From positions 1,674,001-1,738,000 of the forward strand of contig NZ_CP013909.1 in NCBI RefSeq assembly GCF_001507645.1: a stretch of DNA of 64,000 bases, given 5' to 3'. This document shows, piece after piece, positions 8,512-17,826 of this stretch. Source of the stretch: Hymenobacter sedentarius (GTDB lineage: Bacteria; Bacteroidota; Bacteroidia; Cytophagales; Hymenobacteraceae). The notes beneath the pieces were generated by a model. That model was not told where the DNA came from. It did not search any database and saw nothing but the letters and a program-made list of their open reading frames with translations. Both the position numbers and the translations under genes were made by a program. Positions within the stretch are counted from its first letter, which is position 1. Each line of letters opens with the position of its first letter.

Positions 8512-9609
8512 CTATCGGCCTTTTGCGAAAACTGGCTCCGTTTCCAGCGCCCGGCACACGGCCTCGGTCATGTCGGTGGTGGAACTGGTGCCGCCTAGGT
8601 CGCGGGTGCGCACGCGCTGCTCGCGCAGCACCGTCTCGATGGCGTGCATAAGGCGCGCGGCCAGCTCGGTTTCGCCCAGAAACTCCAGCAGCAGCTGCAC
8701 CGACCAGATGCTGGCAATGGGGTTGGCCACGTTCCTGCCCACCAAATCGAAGGCCGAGCCGTGAATGGCCTGAAACAGGCTGGGGTAGCGCCGCTCGGGG
8801 TTGAGGTTGGCGCTGGGGGCCAGCCCCATGCTGCCCGTGAGCGCCGCCCCCAGGTCGGTGAGGATGTCGCCGAACAGGTTGGAGGCCACGAACACGTCCA
8901 CCGTTTCCGGCTGGCTCACCATGCGGGCCGTCATCGAGTCCACCAGCTGCTGGTCAGAGGCCTGGGCGGGATATCCGGTGGCTACTTCCTGAAAAATATC
9001 GTCCCAGAACACCATGTTGTGCTGCATGCTGTTCGACTTCGTCACGTTGGTCACCAGCCGGCGACCGTGCTGCCGGGCGTAGTCGAAGGCAAAGCGCATG
9101 ACGCGCTCTGTGCCCGTGCGGGTGAACACAATGGACTGCAGGGCCACCTCCTGGGGCCGCTGCCGGTGTACCCGGCCTCCCACGCCGGCGTACTCGCCTT
9201 CCGAGTTTTCGCGAATGCACACCATGTCGATGGGGTGCCCCGCGGGGTTGCGCAGGGGCGAGGCCACGCCATCGAGCTGGCGCATGGGCCGCAGGTTCAC
9301 GTACTGGTCGAAGCCCTGGCGAATGGGCAGCAGCAGGCCCCACAGCGTCACGTGGTCGGGGATGGTGCGGCTGCCCACTGGCCCCATCAGGATGGCCTCG
9401 AACCCACCTTTTTCCAGCTGCCGCAGCCCGTCGGCCGGCATCATGGCCCCGGTTCTTTCGTAGTGATCCGAGCCCCAGCCATACTCTCGCGTCTCGAAGC
9501 GCACACCGCCGTGCAGCTGCTCCAGCTTCCGGAGCACCTGCCGGCTGGCCGCAATGACTTCTGGGCCGATGCCGTCGGCGGGGAAAACCGCGAGGTGATA
9601 GTTTTTCAT
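8512..9609 (-). CDS. Tartrate / D-malate dehydrogenase (isocitrate/isopropylmalate dehydrogenase family)
   Basis: A 365-residue NAD-dependent beta-decarboxylating dehydrogenase. FPADGIGPEV opens the fold, RENSEGEYAGVGG and the Lys-Ser pair of VTKSNSMQHN lie at the active site, DILTDLGAALTGSMGLAPSA carries metal-binding aspartates, and IHGSAFDLVGRNVANP is the nucleotide loop of the tartrate dehydrogenase/decarboxylase group (TtuC/DmlA). Such enzymes oxidise D-malate to pyruvate and CO2, or meso-tartrate to D-glycerate and CO2. The glycerate kinase and dicarboxylate carrier directly upstream on the same strand favour the tartrate-to-glycerate role. The start ATG at 9609 gives the family's usual length. 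Confidence 0.9.
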   Translation of the reverse strand: MKNYHLAVFPADGIGPEVIAASRQVLRKLEQLHGGVRFETREYGWGSDHYERTGAMMPADGLRQLEKGGFEAILMGPVGSRTIPDHVTLWGLLLPIRQGFDQYVNLRPMRQLDGVASPLRNPAGHPIDMVCIRENSEGEYAGVGGRVHRQRPQEVALQSIVFTRTGTERVMRFAFDYARQHGRRLVTNVTKSNSMQHNMVFWDDIFQEVATGYPAQASDQQLVDSMTARMVSQPETVDVFVASNLFGDILTDLGAALTGSMGLAPSANLNPERRYPSLFQAIHGSAFDLVGRNVANPIASIWSVQLLLEFLGETELAARLMHAIETVLREQRVRTRDLGGTSSTTDMTEAVCRALETEPVFAKGR

Positions 9610-9660
9610 GAGAATGGAGTAAGCCGAGGTTGATTTTTGGTTGAGGACTTTACTACCGAA

Positions 9661-9692
9661 CGGTCATGCTTCGACTGCGCTCAGCATGCCCG
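9661..9692. repeat. Minimal GTCATGCTTCGA-type element
   Basis: CGGTCATGCTTCGACTGCGC followed by TCAGCATGCCCG: the outer ends of the common repeat family brought together without a loop, apparently a deletion derivative. It lies between the dehydrogenase start and the glycerate kinase stop. Confidence 0.55.
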
Positions 9693-10859
9693 TTCAGTTA
9701 TGTCAAAAGAAGGCGGTTTGAGGCGAATGCCGCCGTGCGCCAGCAGCCGGCCCAGCAGCGCACCCTGGGTTTCGAGCAGGGCCGGGGTGCGGCGCAGGGC
9801 CTCGGCTAGCGGCATGGGCTCGGTAAGGATGGAGGTGGCGTAGAGCACGTTCGGAGCGGCGAGTACGGCGTCGGCGTCCAGCAGGGCGCCGCACACCAGC
9901 ATCACGGGCACCGCGTGGTGGGCGGCCCGCGCCAGCAGCCGGCCCAGCAGCTTGCCCTGCCAGGTTTGGGCATCGACGCGGCCCTCGCCGGTGATGAGCA
10001 GGTCGGCGGCTTGCTGCAGCTGGTCGGCCCCGCTCAGCTCCAGTACCCAGTCGGCGGCTGAGTCGATGCGGGCCCGCAGGAAGGCGGCCGCCCCGCCAGC
10101 GATGCCCCCGCCGGCCCCGCTGCCCGGCAGCTGCTGCACCGCCAGCCCGAAAGTGGCCTGGAGCACGTCGGCGAAGGCGCGCAGGCCCGCGTCGAGGTGG
10201 GCAATGGCGGCGGCATCGGCTCCTTTTTGCGCGGCAAATACGTGGGCCGCGCCGGTAGGCCCAAAGAACGGATTGGTCACGTCTGTCACCACGCGGTAGG
10301 TAGCGGCGGCCAACCGCGGGTGCACCCGCGCGGCGTCGATGCGGTGCACGCGGGCGAGGTGCTCGCCGGTGGGCAGCACGGTGTGCCCGTTTTTGTCGAG
10401 AAACCGGTAGCCCAGGGCCGTGCCCAGGCCCAGGCCGGCGTCGTTGGTGGCGCTGCCGCCCACCGTGAGCACAAGGTGGCGGGCGCCGCGGTCGAGGGCG
10501 TGGGCCAGCAACTCGCCGGTGCCCAGCGTGGTGGTGCGGGTGGCGTTGCGCTCGGTGGCGGCCAGCTGCTCCAGGCCCGAAGCGCGGGCCATCTCCACCA
10601 CTGCCGTGGCCGTGTCGGGCAGCCAGAGGTACTCGGCGCGGAGGGGCCGGAACAGCGGGTCGTGCACTTCAACTCCCACGAATTCGCCGCCGAGCACAGC
10701 GGCCAGCGTTTCGAGGGTGCCCTCGCCGCCATCGGCCAGGGGCAGCAGGTGGCAGTGGGCCGCCGGAAAAGTCCGCTGCAAACCGCGCCGCAGGTGCTCG
10801 CACACCAGCGGCGCGGCCAGGGCATCCTTGAACGAGTCGGGCGCAATGAGAATGTTCAC
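9681..10859 (-). CDS. Glycerate kinase (GarK/GlxK type)
   Basis: A 392-residue cytoplasmic kinase that phosphorylates D-glycerate to 2-phosphoglycerate, feeding glycolysis. Family motifs are all present: APDSFKDALAA at the N-terminus, LPLADGGEGTLE, VGGSATNDAGLGLGTALG, GSGAGGGIAGGAAAF and DLLITGEGRVDAQTWQGK. Translation starts at GTG (10859). The gene sits 67 bp after dctA and before the tartrate dehydrogenase, all on the minus strand, so uptake, decarboxylation and phosphorylation are encoded in order. Confidence 0.93.
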   Translation of the reverse strand: MNILIAPDSFKDALAAPLVCEHLRRGLQRTFPAAHCHLLPLADGGEGTLETLAAVLGGEFVGVEVHDPLFRPLRAEYLWLPDTATAVVEMARASGLEQLAATERNATRTTTLGTGELLAHALDRGARHLVLTVGGSATNDAGLGLGTALGYRFLDKNGHTVLPTGEHLARVHRIDAARVHPRLAAATYRVVTDVTNPFFGPTGAAHVFAAQKGADAAAIAHLDAGLRAFADVLQATFGLAVQQLPGSGAGGGIAGGAAAFLRARIDSAADWVLELSGADQLQQAADLLITGEGRVDAQTWQGKLLGRLLARAAHHAVPVMLVCGALLDADAVLAAPNVLYATSILTEPMPLAEALRRTPALLETQGALLGRLLAHGGIRLKPPSFDITERAC

Positions 10860-10926
10860 GGGCGGGGCGATGGGGCTGCGGGTGGGGCCAGCGCAAGGGA
10901 TAAAAAAGCCGACGGCCGCACGTCCT

Positions 10927-12240
10927 CTATTTCTTGTTCTTCAGCAGGCGGGCTGTTTCGCTGGCCTGCTCGGCCACTTGGCCCAGGTACTCGCCGCTGG
11001 TGAGGTCTTTGCGGAAGCGCAGCGGCTTCATGCGCTTGCCCAGAGCCTCCACTACCCGCTCGTGGTCGAGGGCTCCTTCGTTGTGGGCCAGGAAAATGGT
11101 GGCCACGCCGTTGCCGATGAAGTTGGTGATGGAGCGCGCCTCCGACATGAACCGGTCGACGCCCAGCAGCAGGGCCAGGCCCTCCACCGGAATCACTTTC
11201 ATGGCCGTGAGCGTGCTGGCCAGCACCACAAAGCCGCTGCCCGCCACCCCGGCCGCGCCCTTGCTGGTCACCATCAGGATGCCCATCATGGTCAAAATCT
11301 GCGCCGCCGAAAGGTCGATGTGGAACACCTGGGCTAGAAACAGGGTGGCCAGCGAGAGGTAAATGGTGGTGCCGTCGAGGTTGAAGGAGTAGCCCGTGGG
11401 CACCACCAGCCCCACCACCGGCTGGGCGCAGCCCATGCGCTCGAGCTTTTCCATGAGCCCCGGCAAGCCGGCCTCCGACGAAGACGTGCCCAGCACAATC
11501 AGTAGCTCGGCCTTGATGTATTTCAGAAACGACCACATGCCCACGCGGCAGTAGCGTAGAATGCCGCCCAGGATGAGGAAGATGAACACGGCCATCGTCA
11601 TATACACCGTAATCATGAGCTTGCCCAGGGGCAGCAGCGTGGCGATGCCGTACTTGCCGATGGTGAAGGCCATGCCGCCAAACGCCCCGATGGGCGCCAG
11701 CAGCATCACCCAGTGCAGCCCCCGAAACACATACTTCGAGGTCTCTTTCAGGAAGTGAATAATCGGTCGGCGGCCCGCGTACTTGCTGAGCACGATGCCC
11801 AGGATGATGGCCACAATGAGCACCTGCAACGTGAGGTTGTCGGCCAGGAAGTGGCCCCACGAAAACTCGCCGGCCCGCTTCGTGAACTCGCCCACCTTGT
11901 CGGTGCTGAGCTTGCCCACAGCCACGCCGTCGCCGGGGCGCACCACCGCCGCCACGGCCACCCCGATGAATAGCGCCAGCGTGGTCACAATCTCGAAGTA
12001 GAGCAGTGCCTTGCCCCCGATGCGTCCCACCTTCTTCAAGTCGCCCATGGTGCTGATGCCGAGCGTGATGGTGAGAAAAATAATGGGGTTGATAAATAGC
12101 TTCACCACCTCGATGAAGCGCTTGCCCAAAAACTCCATCTTCACGGCGGTGGCGGGCTGGAAATGCCCCAGCAGCGCCCCGGCCACAATGGACAGCAATA
12201 CCCAAAGCGTGAGGTTACGGGTGATTTTTTTTAGTTTCAT
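10927..12240 (-). CDS. Dicarboxylate/amino acid:cation symporter (DctA type)
   Basis: A 437-residue inner-membrane symporter of the DAACS family. Signatures are FINPIIFLTITLGIS, the serine-rich re-entrant loop GTSSSEAGLPGLMEKLERMG, and GYSFNLDGTTIYLSLATLFL with the NLDGT cation-binding motif, then the final re-entrant region MVTSKGAAGVAGSGF. DctA carriers import C4-dicarboxylates with H+ or Na+. Next to glycerate kinase and tartrate/malate dehydrogenase its likely cargo is malate or tartrate. It is the first gene of the block; a repeat (12300-12410) lies between it and the AEC gene. Confidence 0.92.
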   Translation of the reverse strand: MKLKKITRNLTLWVLLSIVAGALLGHFQPATAVKMEFLGKRFIEVVKLFINPIIFLTITLGISTMGDLKKVGRIGGKALLYFEIVTTLALFIGVAVAAVVRPGDGVAVGKLSTDKVGEFTKRAGEFSWGHFLADNLTLQVLIVAIILGIVLSKYAGRRPIIHFLKETSKYVFRGLHWVMLLAPIGAFGGMAFTIGKYGIATLLPLGKLMITVYMTMAVFIFLILGGILRYCRVGMWSFLKYIKAELLIVLGTSSSEAGLPGLMEKLERMGCAQPVVGLVVPTGYSFNLDGTTIYLSLATLFLAQVFHIDLSAAQILTMMGILMVTSKGAAGVAGSGFVVLASTLTAMKVIPVEGLALLLGVDRFMSEARSITNFIGNGVATIFLAHNEGALDHERVVEALGKRMKPLRFRKDLTSGEYLGQVAEQASETARLLKNKK

Positions 12241-12299
12241 ACTAGCGGAGGTGGATAGGGTATTCGTCGGAATAAAAGTTGAAAGAACGTCAGTAGAAG

Positions 12300-12410
12300 A
12301 ACGTCATGCTGAGCTTGTCGAAGCATCTCGCTTGCATCGCTGCAACGATTGAGTTACTACCACACGCGAGATGCTTCGACTGCGCGGACGCCAGATAAGC
12401 ATGACGTTCT
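12300..12410. repeat. GTCATGCTGAGC-family inverted repeat
   Basis: Left arm GAACGTCATGCTGAGCTTGT continuing to GAAGCATCTC; right arm from 12369. The ends pair but the centres do not: the left carries TTGTC and the right ATCTGGCGTCCGCGCAGTC, the same centre as the half copy at 4560. The loop contains CAACGATTGAGTTACTA, also seen at 38273. Confidence 0.8.
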
Positions 12411-12432
12411 TTCACTGCTCACTGCTCACTGC

Positions 12433-13338
12433 TCACTGCAGCCACCAGCCCAGCAGGGCCAGCAGCGGGAGCGAGAGCGGGATGCCCAGGCCCACCATCT
12501 GGGCGGCCAGGGGCGGGTCAAGGCCGTAGCGGTCGGCGATGACGGCCGCCGTGTTCATGGGGCCGATGGTGGCGCCCAGCAGGCAGAGGCTCACCGTGGG
12601 GCCGTGCTGCCGGGCCAGGCCCACGTACACCGCCGCCACCACCACCGGGGCCAGCAGCAGCTTGTAGCCCAGGCCGAGGGCCAGCAGCCGGCCCCGGCCG
12701 TGCGGCACGGCAAACTGCAGCTGCAGGCCCACCGAGAGCAGCGCAACCACCGGAAACGGCGCGCTGAGCTTTTCCAGCACGCCACGCACCAGCGCGGGGT
12801 GCCGGTAGCCCACCGCATGGGCCGCCAGCGCCGCCACAAAAGCCAGAAACGGCGGGAACCGCAACACTCGCGCCCCCACGCCCCGCCACGACGGCGCGGC
12901 CGCCCCGTACCACGAGGCCACCACCACGCCCAGCGTCACACTAATCAGAATCGAGCCGGCCAGGCTCATCACCAAACCCAGTTCCAGCCCCAGCTTGCCA
13001 TACAGCATCTCGAAAATAGGGAACCCCACAAACGAGATGCTGCTGATGCCGCCGGTGAGAATGAGGGCACCCACCGTGCCCCGCTCCAGCCCCATCCGGC
13101 GCCCCGCGGCCGCGAAAAACACCCAGCCCGCCCCAAAAATCAGCCAAGGCATGAGCACCGGCAGCACAAACCGCTGGTCGAATCGCGCCTCGGCCAGGTG
13201 CAGGAACGTGAGCGCCGGCAGCAGCAGTACAATGATGAGCTGGTTGAGCACACCCGCCGCGCCGGGCGGCACCAGCTGCCAGCGTCGCAGCGCCGCCCCC
13301 GCCCCCAGGCACACCAGCAGCAGGACGAGGTTGGTCAT
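12433..13338 (-). CDS. AEC family transporter (auxin efflux carrier fold)
   Basis: A 301-residue membrane protein with about nine to ten hydrophobic helices and little else. The half with GAGAALRRWQLVPPGAAGVLNQLI is the conserved start of AEC (MleP-like) carriers, and TGGISSISFVGFPIFEMLYG is the first broken-helix motif. Bacterial AEC members move malate and other small organic acids, which suits its place beside the dicarboxylate block, but it could have another substrate. The ATG at 13338 starts the first helix directly. Confidence 0.82.
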   Translation of the reverse strand: MTNLVLLLVCLGAGAALRRWQLVPPGAAGVLNQLIIVLLLPALTFLHLAEARFDQRFVLPVLMPWLIFGAGWVFFAAAGRRMGLERGTVGALILTGGISSISFVGFPIFEMLYGKLGLELGLVMSLAGSILISVTLGVVVASWYGAAAPSWRGVGARVLRFPPFLAFVAALAAHAVGYRHPALVRGVLEKLSAPFPVVALLSVGLQLQFAVPHGRGRLLALGLGYKLLLAPVVVAAVYVGLARQHGPTVSLCLLGATIGPMNTAAVIADRYGLDPPLAAQMVGLGIPLSLPLLALLGWWLQ

Positions 13339-13396
13339 GGGCAGAGGCGGGATTCTGGTAAAACGCCCTGCTCAGCAGGACGAGCTGGAGAGGTTG

Positions 13397-16300
13397 CTAA
13401 AACGTAAACGTGGCGTTGGTGTAGTAATAGGCGCCGTTGAAGCCGAACTGCGCCGCGTTGCGGGTATAAGGAATCTCGCCGTTGGAGTAGCTGCCAAAGC
13501 GCCTCGAATCGACCCGGTCGGGGTACACGTTGAACAGGTTATTTCCGCCCACGGTGATGGACACGGCTTTGGCCGGATTGTACACCAGGGCCAGGTCAAT
13601 CAGGGTCTTACCCTTGAACTCCTGGCTGATGTGGGGCACATAGACCACGGCACCATTCACGGTTTTGTTAGCCGGTTTCTCGTAGGCCGTTACGGCCCCG
13701 AAGTAGGAGGCGCGCGGCGTGATGCTGAACTTACCCCAGGTGTAGGTGGCCGAGAGCAGCACCTTCTGGCGGGGCTGCGCCCGCTCAATCAGCCCGATGC
13801 TGACGGTGTCAATCAGCAGAATACGGTTGGCGGTGCCGGCCTGCAGGGCGGCGGGCGTGGCGCCGGTGCGCACGATGTTGGTCTGGTTGAAGGTCAGGGC
13901 CAGGCTGGCGCTCAGGCGGCTGCGCTCGCTGAAATCGGTTTTGTAGGTCGATACCAAATCCAGGCCGCGGGTGCGGGTGTCGATGGCGTTGGTGAAGAAG
14001 CGGATTTCGCTGATGCCCGCGAAGTCCGGAGTCTGCAGGGCCTTGATGTTGCTCTTAATCAGGCGCTCGCTGTCGATGATGCGGTCCTGAATGTCAATCT
14101 GGTAGGCATCGAGGGTGAAAAGCAGGTTCTGGTTCACCTGCGCGGCCACCCCGGCGCTGTAGTTCCAGGAGGTTTCGGCCTTGGGCGCGGCCACGCCCAG
14201 CGGAATGAGGCGGGCGTCGTCGTTGCGCAGCTGCTTGGTTTGCACAATGGCGCCGCTCTGCACCGTTGAGGTCGTCACGCTGTTAAACGTCTGCTGCAGC
14301 GAGGGCGCCCGGAAGCCCCGGTTGATGGAGCCGCGCAGCGAAATGCCCTCCGTCAGCTTGAAGCGGCCGGCAAATTTGCCCGAGATGTTGCTGCCAAAAT
14401 CGGAATAGTTCTCGTAGCGCAGGGCCGTGGTGAGGAGCAGGCGCTCGGTGAGGTCGCTTTCGAGGTCCACGTACACGCCCACGTTGGTGCGGGTGGCGTC
14501 GGTCTCGTCCTCGGGGGCAATGCCCGGCCGGCCGTTCGAGCCCGGCGACTTGCCGGCGCTGGTGGCCAGTGGCCCGGCAAAGTACGACTCGGCGCTGCCG
14601 CGCTTGAGCTGGAACCGGTCGGCCCGGAACTGGCTGCCAAAGGCTACGTTGAAGGATTTGGTGCCGAACAGGCCCGTGTAGTTGCGGCTCACGTTCACCT
14701 CGCTGGTGCTCTGCCCAAAGGCGCTGCGGCCCACGTAAAAGTCCGTTGGCGAAGCCGTGCCCATTGAGGCATTGGCCGTTTTGTTGGCGTAGAGGTCGAG
14801 GTAGTTGTAGCCGTAGCCGGTGCTGAAATCGAGGTTCCAGCCGCCGGCCAGCTTGCGGTTCAGGCCCACTACGGCCGAGTAGTCGTCGGAGCGGCCGGGC
14901 AGCTCAGGCAGGTAGCCGTCGGGGTGCAGGGGGCTGTAGTTGGAACCGTTCGGGGCGGCGTTGCGGAAAAAGCCGTAGGCCAGAATGTCCTTGCGCGAGT
15001 AGCCGCCGAAGCTGTACACCGACCATTTGCTGTCGCCCAGCGGCACGCCCAGGTTATAAAATCCCTGGTAGATGTCGGCCTGGTTGCTGCCGTACACGCC
15101 CACTTTGATAGGGGTGCCCACGGGGCCGTACACGCCGCGTTCGGCCCGCTTCTGGTTTTCGTTGACGAGCTGGGTGGCCGTAGGGGCGGCGGGCAGCGTG
15201 CCCGGCGCGTTGAACGTGTTGTAGATGCCGCCCACGTAGTTGTCGGTGCGGTTGGTCTGGCCCTGGTGCTGGTATTGCAGGGTGAAGTTGGCGTAGCCGG
15301 GGTTGGTTTTGCCCAGCTTCACGCCGTAGTTGGCGCCGGCCAGGTACTGGGCGCCGTCGCCCTGCTGGGTGATGCCGTACTGCACCTTGGCCGTGGCAAT
15401 GCCGGTGCTTTTATTCAGCCCCAGGTTAATCACGCCGGCAATGGCGTCGGAGCCGTACTGGGCGGCCGCACCGTCGCGCAGCACCTCGATCCGCTCGATG
15501 GCCAGCGACGGAATGGCGTTCAAATCCGTCACTACCGTGCCCGCGCCCACCGTCACGTTCAGGTTCAGGGCCGAAAACTGGTGGCGGCGCTTGCCGTCCA
15601 CGAGCACCAGCACTTGGTCGGGCGAGAGGCCGCGCAGCGAGGCCGGGTCGGCGTAGTTGGCCACGCCGTTCACGCCGGTTTTGGCCGAGTTGAACGAGGG
15701 CGAGTTGAACTGCACCTGCTGGCCCAGGTCGGTCTGGCCCGTTAGCTGCAGCTCCTTGGCATTGAGCACGTCGACGGGCGAGGGCCGTTCCACGTCGGTG
15801 CGGGGCAGGCCGCGCGAGCCCACCACCGTCACGTCGCCGAGGTCGGTGGCGCTGGCCACCAGCCGCACGTCAAACGTGGTGCGGTCGCCCACCACCAGCT
15901 GCTGGCTCTTGAAGCCGATGGCCGAAATGACCAGTGTGGCGCCGGGCTGCACTTTCAGCGCGAAGCGGCCTTCGCCGTCGGTGCCGGTGCCGTTGTTGGT
16001 GCCCTGCTCCAGTACGGTGGCGCCCGCCATGGGCTGCCCCTCGGCATCAAGCACCCGGCCCGAAATGGGGATGACGGCTGCCCGCACGGCCGGCGCCAGC
16101 ACAATGCCGCTGTTTACTACCTCGTAGCCGATGCGCAGGGGAGCCAGCAGGGTTTCGAGCACGCCGCTCAGGGGCTCGTCCACGGCCGCCACGCTCACCC
16201 GGCGCTCGGCCCCGATAAGCTGCTGGCTATAGAGAAAGCGGATGTGCACCTGGCTTTCGATGGTGGCCAGCACGGTTTTCACCGGCTGGGCTTCGAGCTG

Positions 16301-16456
16301 TAGCGTTACGTGGCGCGCCAGCACATTATCGGCGGCGGGCCGGGTTGCGGCGGACACCGCCGGAGCTGCGGCCACCAGCCCCGGCTGCAGGGCCAATAGC
16401 AGAAACGCAAAAGTCAGCCGGGCAGCAGCGCGGCAAAAAGGGTAAGCGTGCAACAT
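13397..16456 (-). CDS. TonB-dependent receptor with STN and CarboxypepD domains
   Basis: A 1019-residue outer-membrane receptor. In order: signal peptide (1-30), STN domain about 45-125 (ARHVTLQLEAQPVKTVLATI), carboxypeptidase-regulatory domain about 130-205 (ISGRVLDAEGQPMAGATV), plug about 215-345 (VLVLVDGKRRHQFSALNLN, RIEVLRDGAAAQYGSDAIAG) and a beta-barrel ending in an aromatic strand (YYYTNATFTF). STN receptors can signal through FecR and an ECF sigma factor, and both genes follow (16517, 17827) in the same orientation. The ligand is unknown; iron chelates or plant-type oligomers would be usual. The barrel is not SusC-like, and there is no SusD partner nearby. Confidence 0.93.
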   Translation of the reverse strand: MLHAYPFCRAAARLTFAFLLLALQPGLVAAAPAVSAATRPAADNVLARHVTLQLEAQPVKTVLATIESQVHIRFLYSQQLIGAERRVSVAAVDEPLSGVLETLLAPLRIGYEVVNSGIVLAPAVRAAVIPISGRVLDAEGQPMAGATVLEQGTNNGTGTDGEGRFALKVQPGATLVISAIGFKSQQLVVGDRTTFDVRLVASATDLGDVTVVGSRGLPRTDVERPSPVDVLNAKELQLTGQTDLGQQVQFNSPSFNSAKTGVNGVANYADPASLRGLSPDQVLVLVDGKRRHQFSALNLNVTVGAGTVVTDLNAIPSLAIERIEVLRDGAAAQYGSDAIAGVINLGLNKSTGIATAKVQYGITQQGDGAQYLAGANYGVKLGKTNPGYANFTLQYQHQGQTNRTDNYVGGIYNTFNAPGTLPAAPTATQLVNENQKRAERGVYGPVGTPIKVGVYGSNQADIYQGFYNLGVPLGDSKWSVYSFGGYSRKDILAYGFFRNAAPNGSNYSPLHPDGYLPELPGRSDDYSAVVGLNRKLAGGWNLDFSTGYGYNYLDLYANKTANASMGTASPTDFYVGRSAFGQSTSEVNVSRNYTGLFGTKSFNVAFGSQFRADRFQLKRGSAESYFAGPLATSAGKSPGSNGRPGIAPEDETDATRTNVGVYVDLESDLTERLLLTTALRYENYSDFGSNISGKFAGRFKLTEGISLRGSINRGFRAPSLQQTFNSVTTSTVQSGAIVQTKQLRNDDARLIPLGVAAPKAETSWNYSAGVAAQVNQNLLFTLDAYQIDIQDRIIDSERLIKSNIKALQTPDFAGISEIRFFTNAIDTRTRGLDLVSTYKTDFSERSRLSASLALTFNQTNIVRTGATPAALQAGTANRILLIDTVSIGLIERAQPRQKVLLSATYTWGKFSITPRASYFGAVTAYEKPANKTVNGAVVYVPHISQEFKGKTLIDLALVYNPAKAVSITVGGNNLFNVYPDRVDSRRFGSYSNGEIPYTRNAAQFGFNGAYYYTNATFTF

Positions 16457-16516
16457 GGAAAACGAGTATATGGTGGGAATTTTAAAATGCAGGCAGGAGA
16501 GCGGCGGCCATAGGGG

Positions 16517-17548
16517 CTACTCGCTCAGGCAGCCGCGGCTGCGGAAAATGATGGCGTCGTCGGTGCGCTCGTAGCTGGCGCCGAGGGTTTTGCAGAGTAG
16601 GTCAAGTTTCTCGAATAAGTTTTCGGTGCCAAAGGCCAGGCTTACGGTGCAGCCCGCCAGCGCCGCCCCATCGTAGCGAATGGGCACGCCGTAGCCGTCC
16701 TGCAGGCTGCCTAGCACCTCGGCCACCGGCCGCTCGTCGAAGCTCAGGGGCTCGGGTCGCAGCAGGGCCGGCTGGGCCACCAGCACGGGGCGCAGCGCCG
16801 GCACGGCCGGCGAGTACACCACTTCCTGGTTGGGGCGCAGCACCACGGCCGCATCGGGGGCGGCGGGCTGTCCGGGGCGCGGGCTCACGCGCACGCGGCC
16901 GGTGCGCACCTGCACCGTGGCTTCGGCCTGGCCGGGCACGGCCCGCACCGTGAAGCTGGTGCCCAGCACCACGGTTTCTAGTTTATCCGTGAGCACCCGA
17001 AACGGGCGGGTGGCGTCGTGAAATACCTCGAAGAACGCCTCACCGCGCAGCTCCACTACCCGCTCCTGGCCGGGCGCAAAGCGGGCCGGGTAGCGCAGGC
17101 GGCCGCCGGGCTGCAGTGTTACGGTGCTGCCATCGGCCAGGGAGAGGGGCAGGGGGCGGCCCGTGGCGTTGGTGCCCACCCGCCAGCCGCCGGGTTCGGG
17201 TGCCACCGTCAACTTCTGCGCCAAAGGAGCGGGGCCGGTAGCCAGCCCGACCGACGCACGGCGGGTGCCCACCCAACCCAAGCTCAGGCCCAGCACCAGC
17301 ATAGCTGCAGCTGCCCAGCGCAGGGCCGGCGTGCGCCAGCCGACCGGCCGGGGCCGCGTGCGCGCTTGAATTTGCTGCCAGGCGCGGGCCTTGGTGGCGG
17401 CCTGCTCGGCCGCAGTAGGCACCGGTGCCGACAATGGCCGCGGCATGTCGCGGGCTTCGTACCACTGGTCCACGGTCCATGCTTCGCCCTCCGAGCAGTC
17501 GTCGTGCAGGTAGCGGTTCAGTAAGGTGACTAGGTAGGAGGGCTTCAT
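16517..17548 (-). CDS. FecR family anti-sigma factor
   Basis: A 343-residue inner-membrane regulator. The N-terminal 80 or so residues face the cytoplasm and bind the sigma factor. One membrane helix follows around 95-115 (LRWAAAAMLVLGLSLGW), then the periplasmic FecR domain (SLADGSTVTLQPGGRLRYP, ELRGEAFFEVFHDATRPFRV) and a C-terminal DUF4974-like segment (RPVAEVLGSLQDGYGVPIRY). It should pass the signal of the receptor at 13397 to the sigma factor at 17827. Gaps are 60 bp to the receptor and 278 bp, including a repeat, to the sigma gene. Confidence 0.93.
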   Translation of the reverse strand: MKPSYLVTLLNRYLHDDCSEGEAWTVDQWYEARDMPRPLSAPVPTAAEQAATKARAWQQIQARTRPRPVGWRTPALRWAAAAMLVLGLSLGWVGTRRASVGLATGPAPLAQKLTVAPEPGGWRVGTNATGRPLPLSLADGSTVTLQPGGRLRYPARFAPGQERVVELRGEAFFEVFHDATRPFRVLTDKLETVVLGTSFTVRAVPGQAEATVQVRTGRVRVSPRPGQPAAPDAAVVLRPNQEVVYSPAVPALRPVLVAQPALLRPEPLSFDERPVAEVLGSLQDGYGVPIRYDGAALAGCTVSLAFGTENLFEKLDLLCKTLGASYERTDDAIIFRSRGCLSE

Positions 17549-17673
17549 GCGCAGCAGGCCGGGAAGGGAGGCCTGCTAACAAGTCGGGCGAAGCCCCACG
17601 GCACCCTAGTGAGAAGGTGAAATTTATTTTCCGGTCTGGTTATTTGAAGTGAATTGGAGACACTAGGTCAAAA

Positions 17674-17773
17674 AAGACGGTCGTGCTGAGCTGGTCGAAG
17701 CATCTCTCCCGCAGGAGTAATTATTTACTTGCGCAGGAGAGATGCTTCGACCAGCTCAGCACGACCGTTCTTT
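17674..17773. repeat. GTCATGCTGAGC-family inverted repeat (GTCGTG variant)
   Basis: Nearly perfect arms of about 35 bases with centre CTGGTC on the left and GACCAG on the right. The fixed end is GTCGTGCTGAGC instead of GTCATGCTGAGC, and the change occurs on both arms. It lies between the sigma-factor stop and the FecR start. Confidence 0.85.
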
Positions 17774-17826
17774 TAAATGGCTGCCCACAACTCCAGACGG
17801 TCAGGAAGCTGCCTTTCTTGTTGCCG

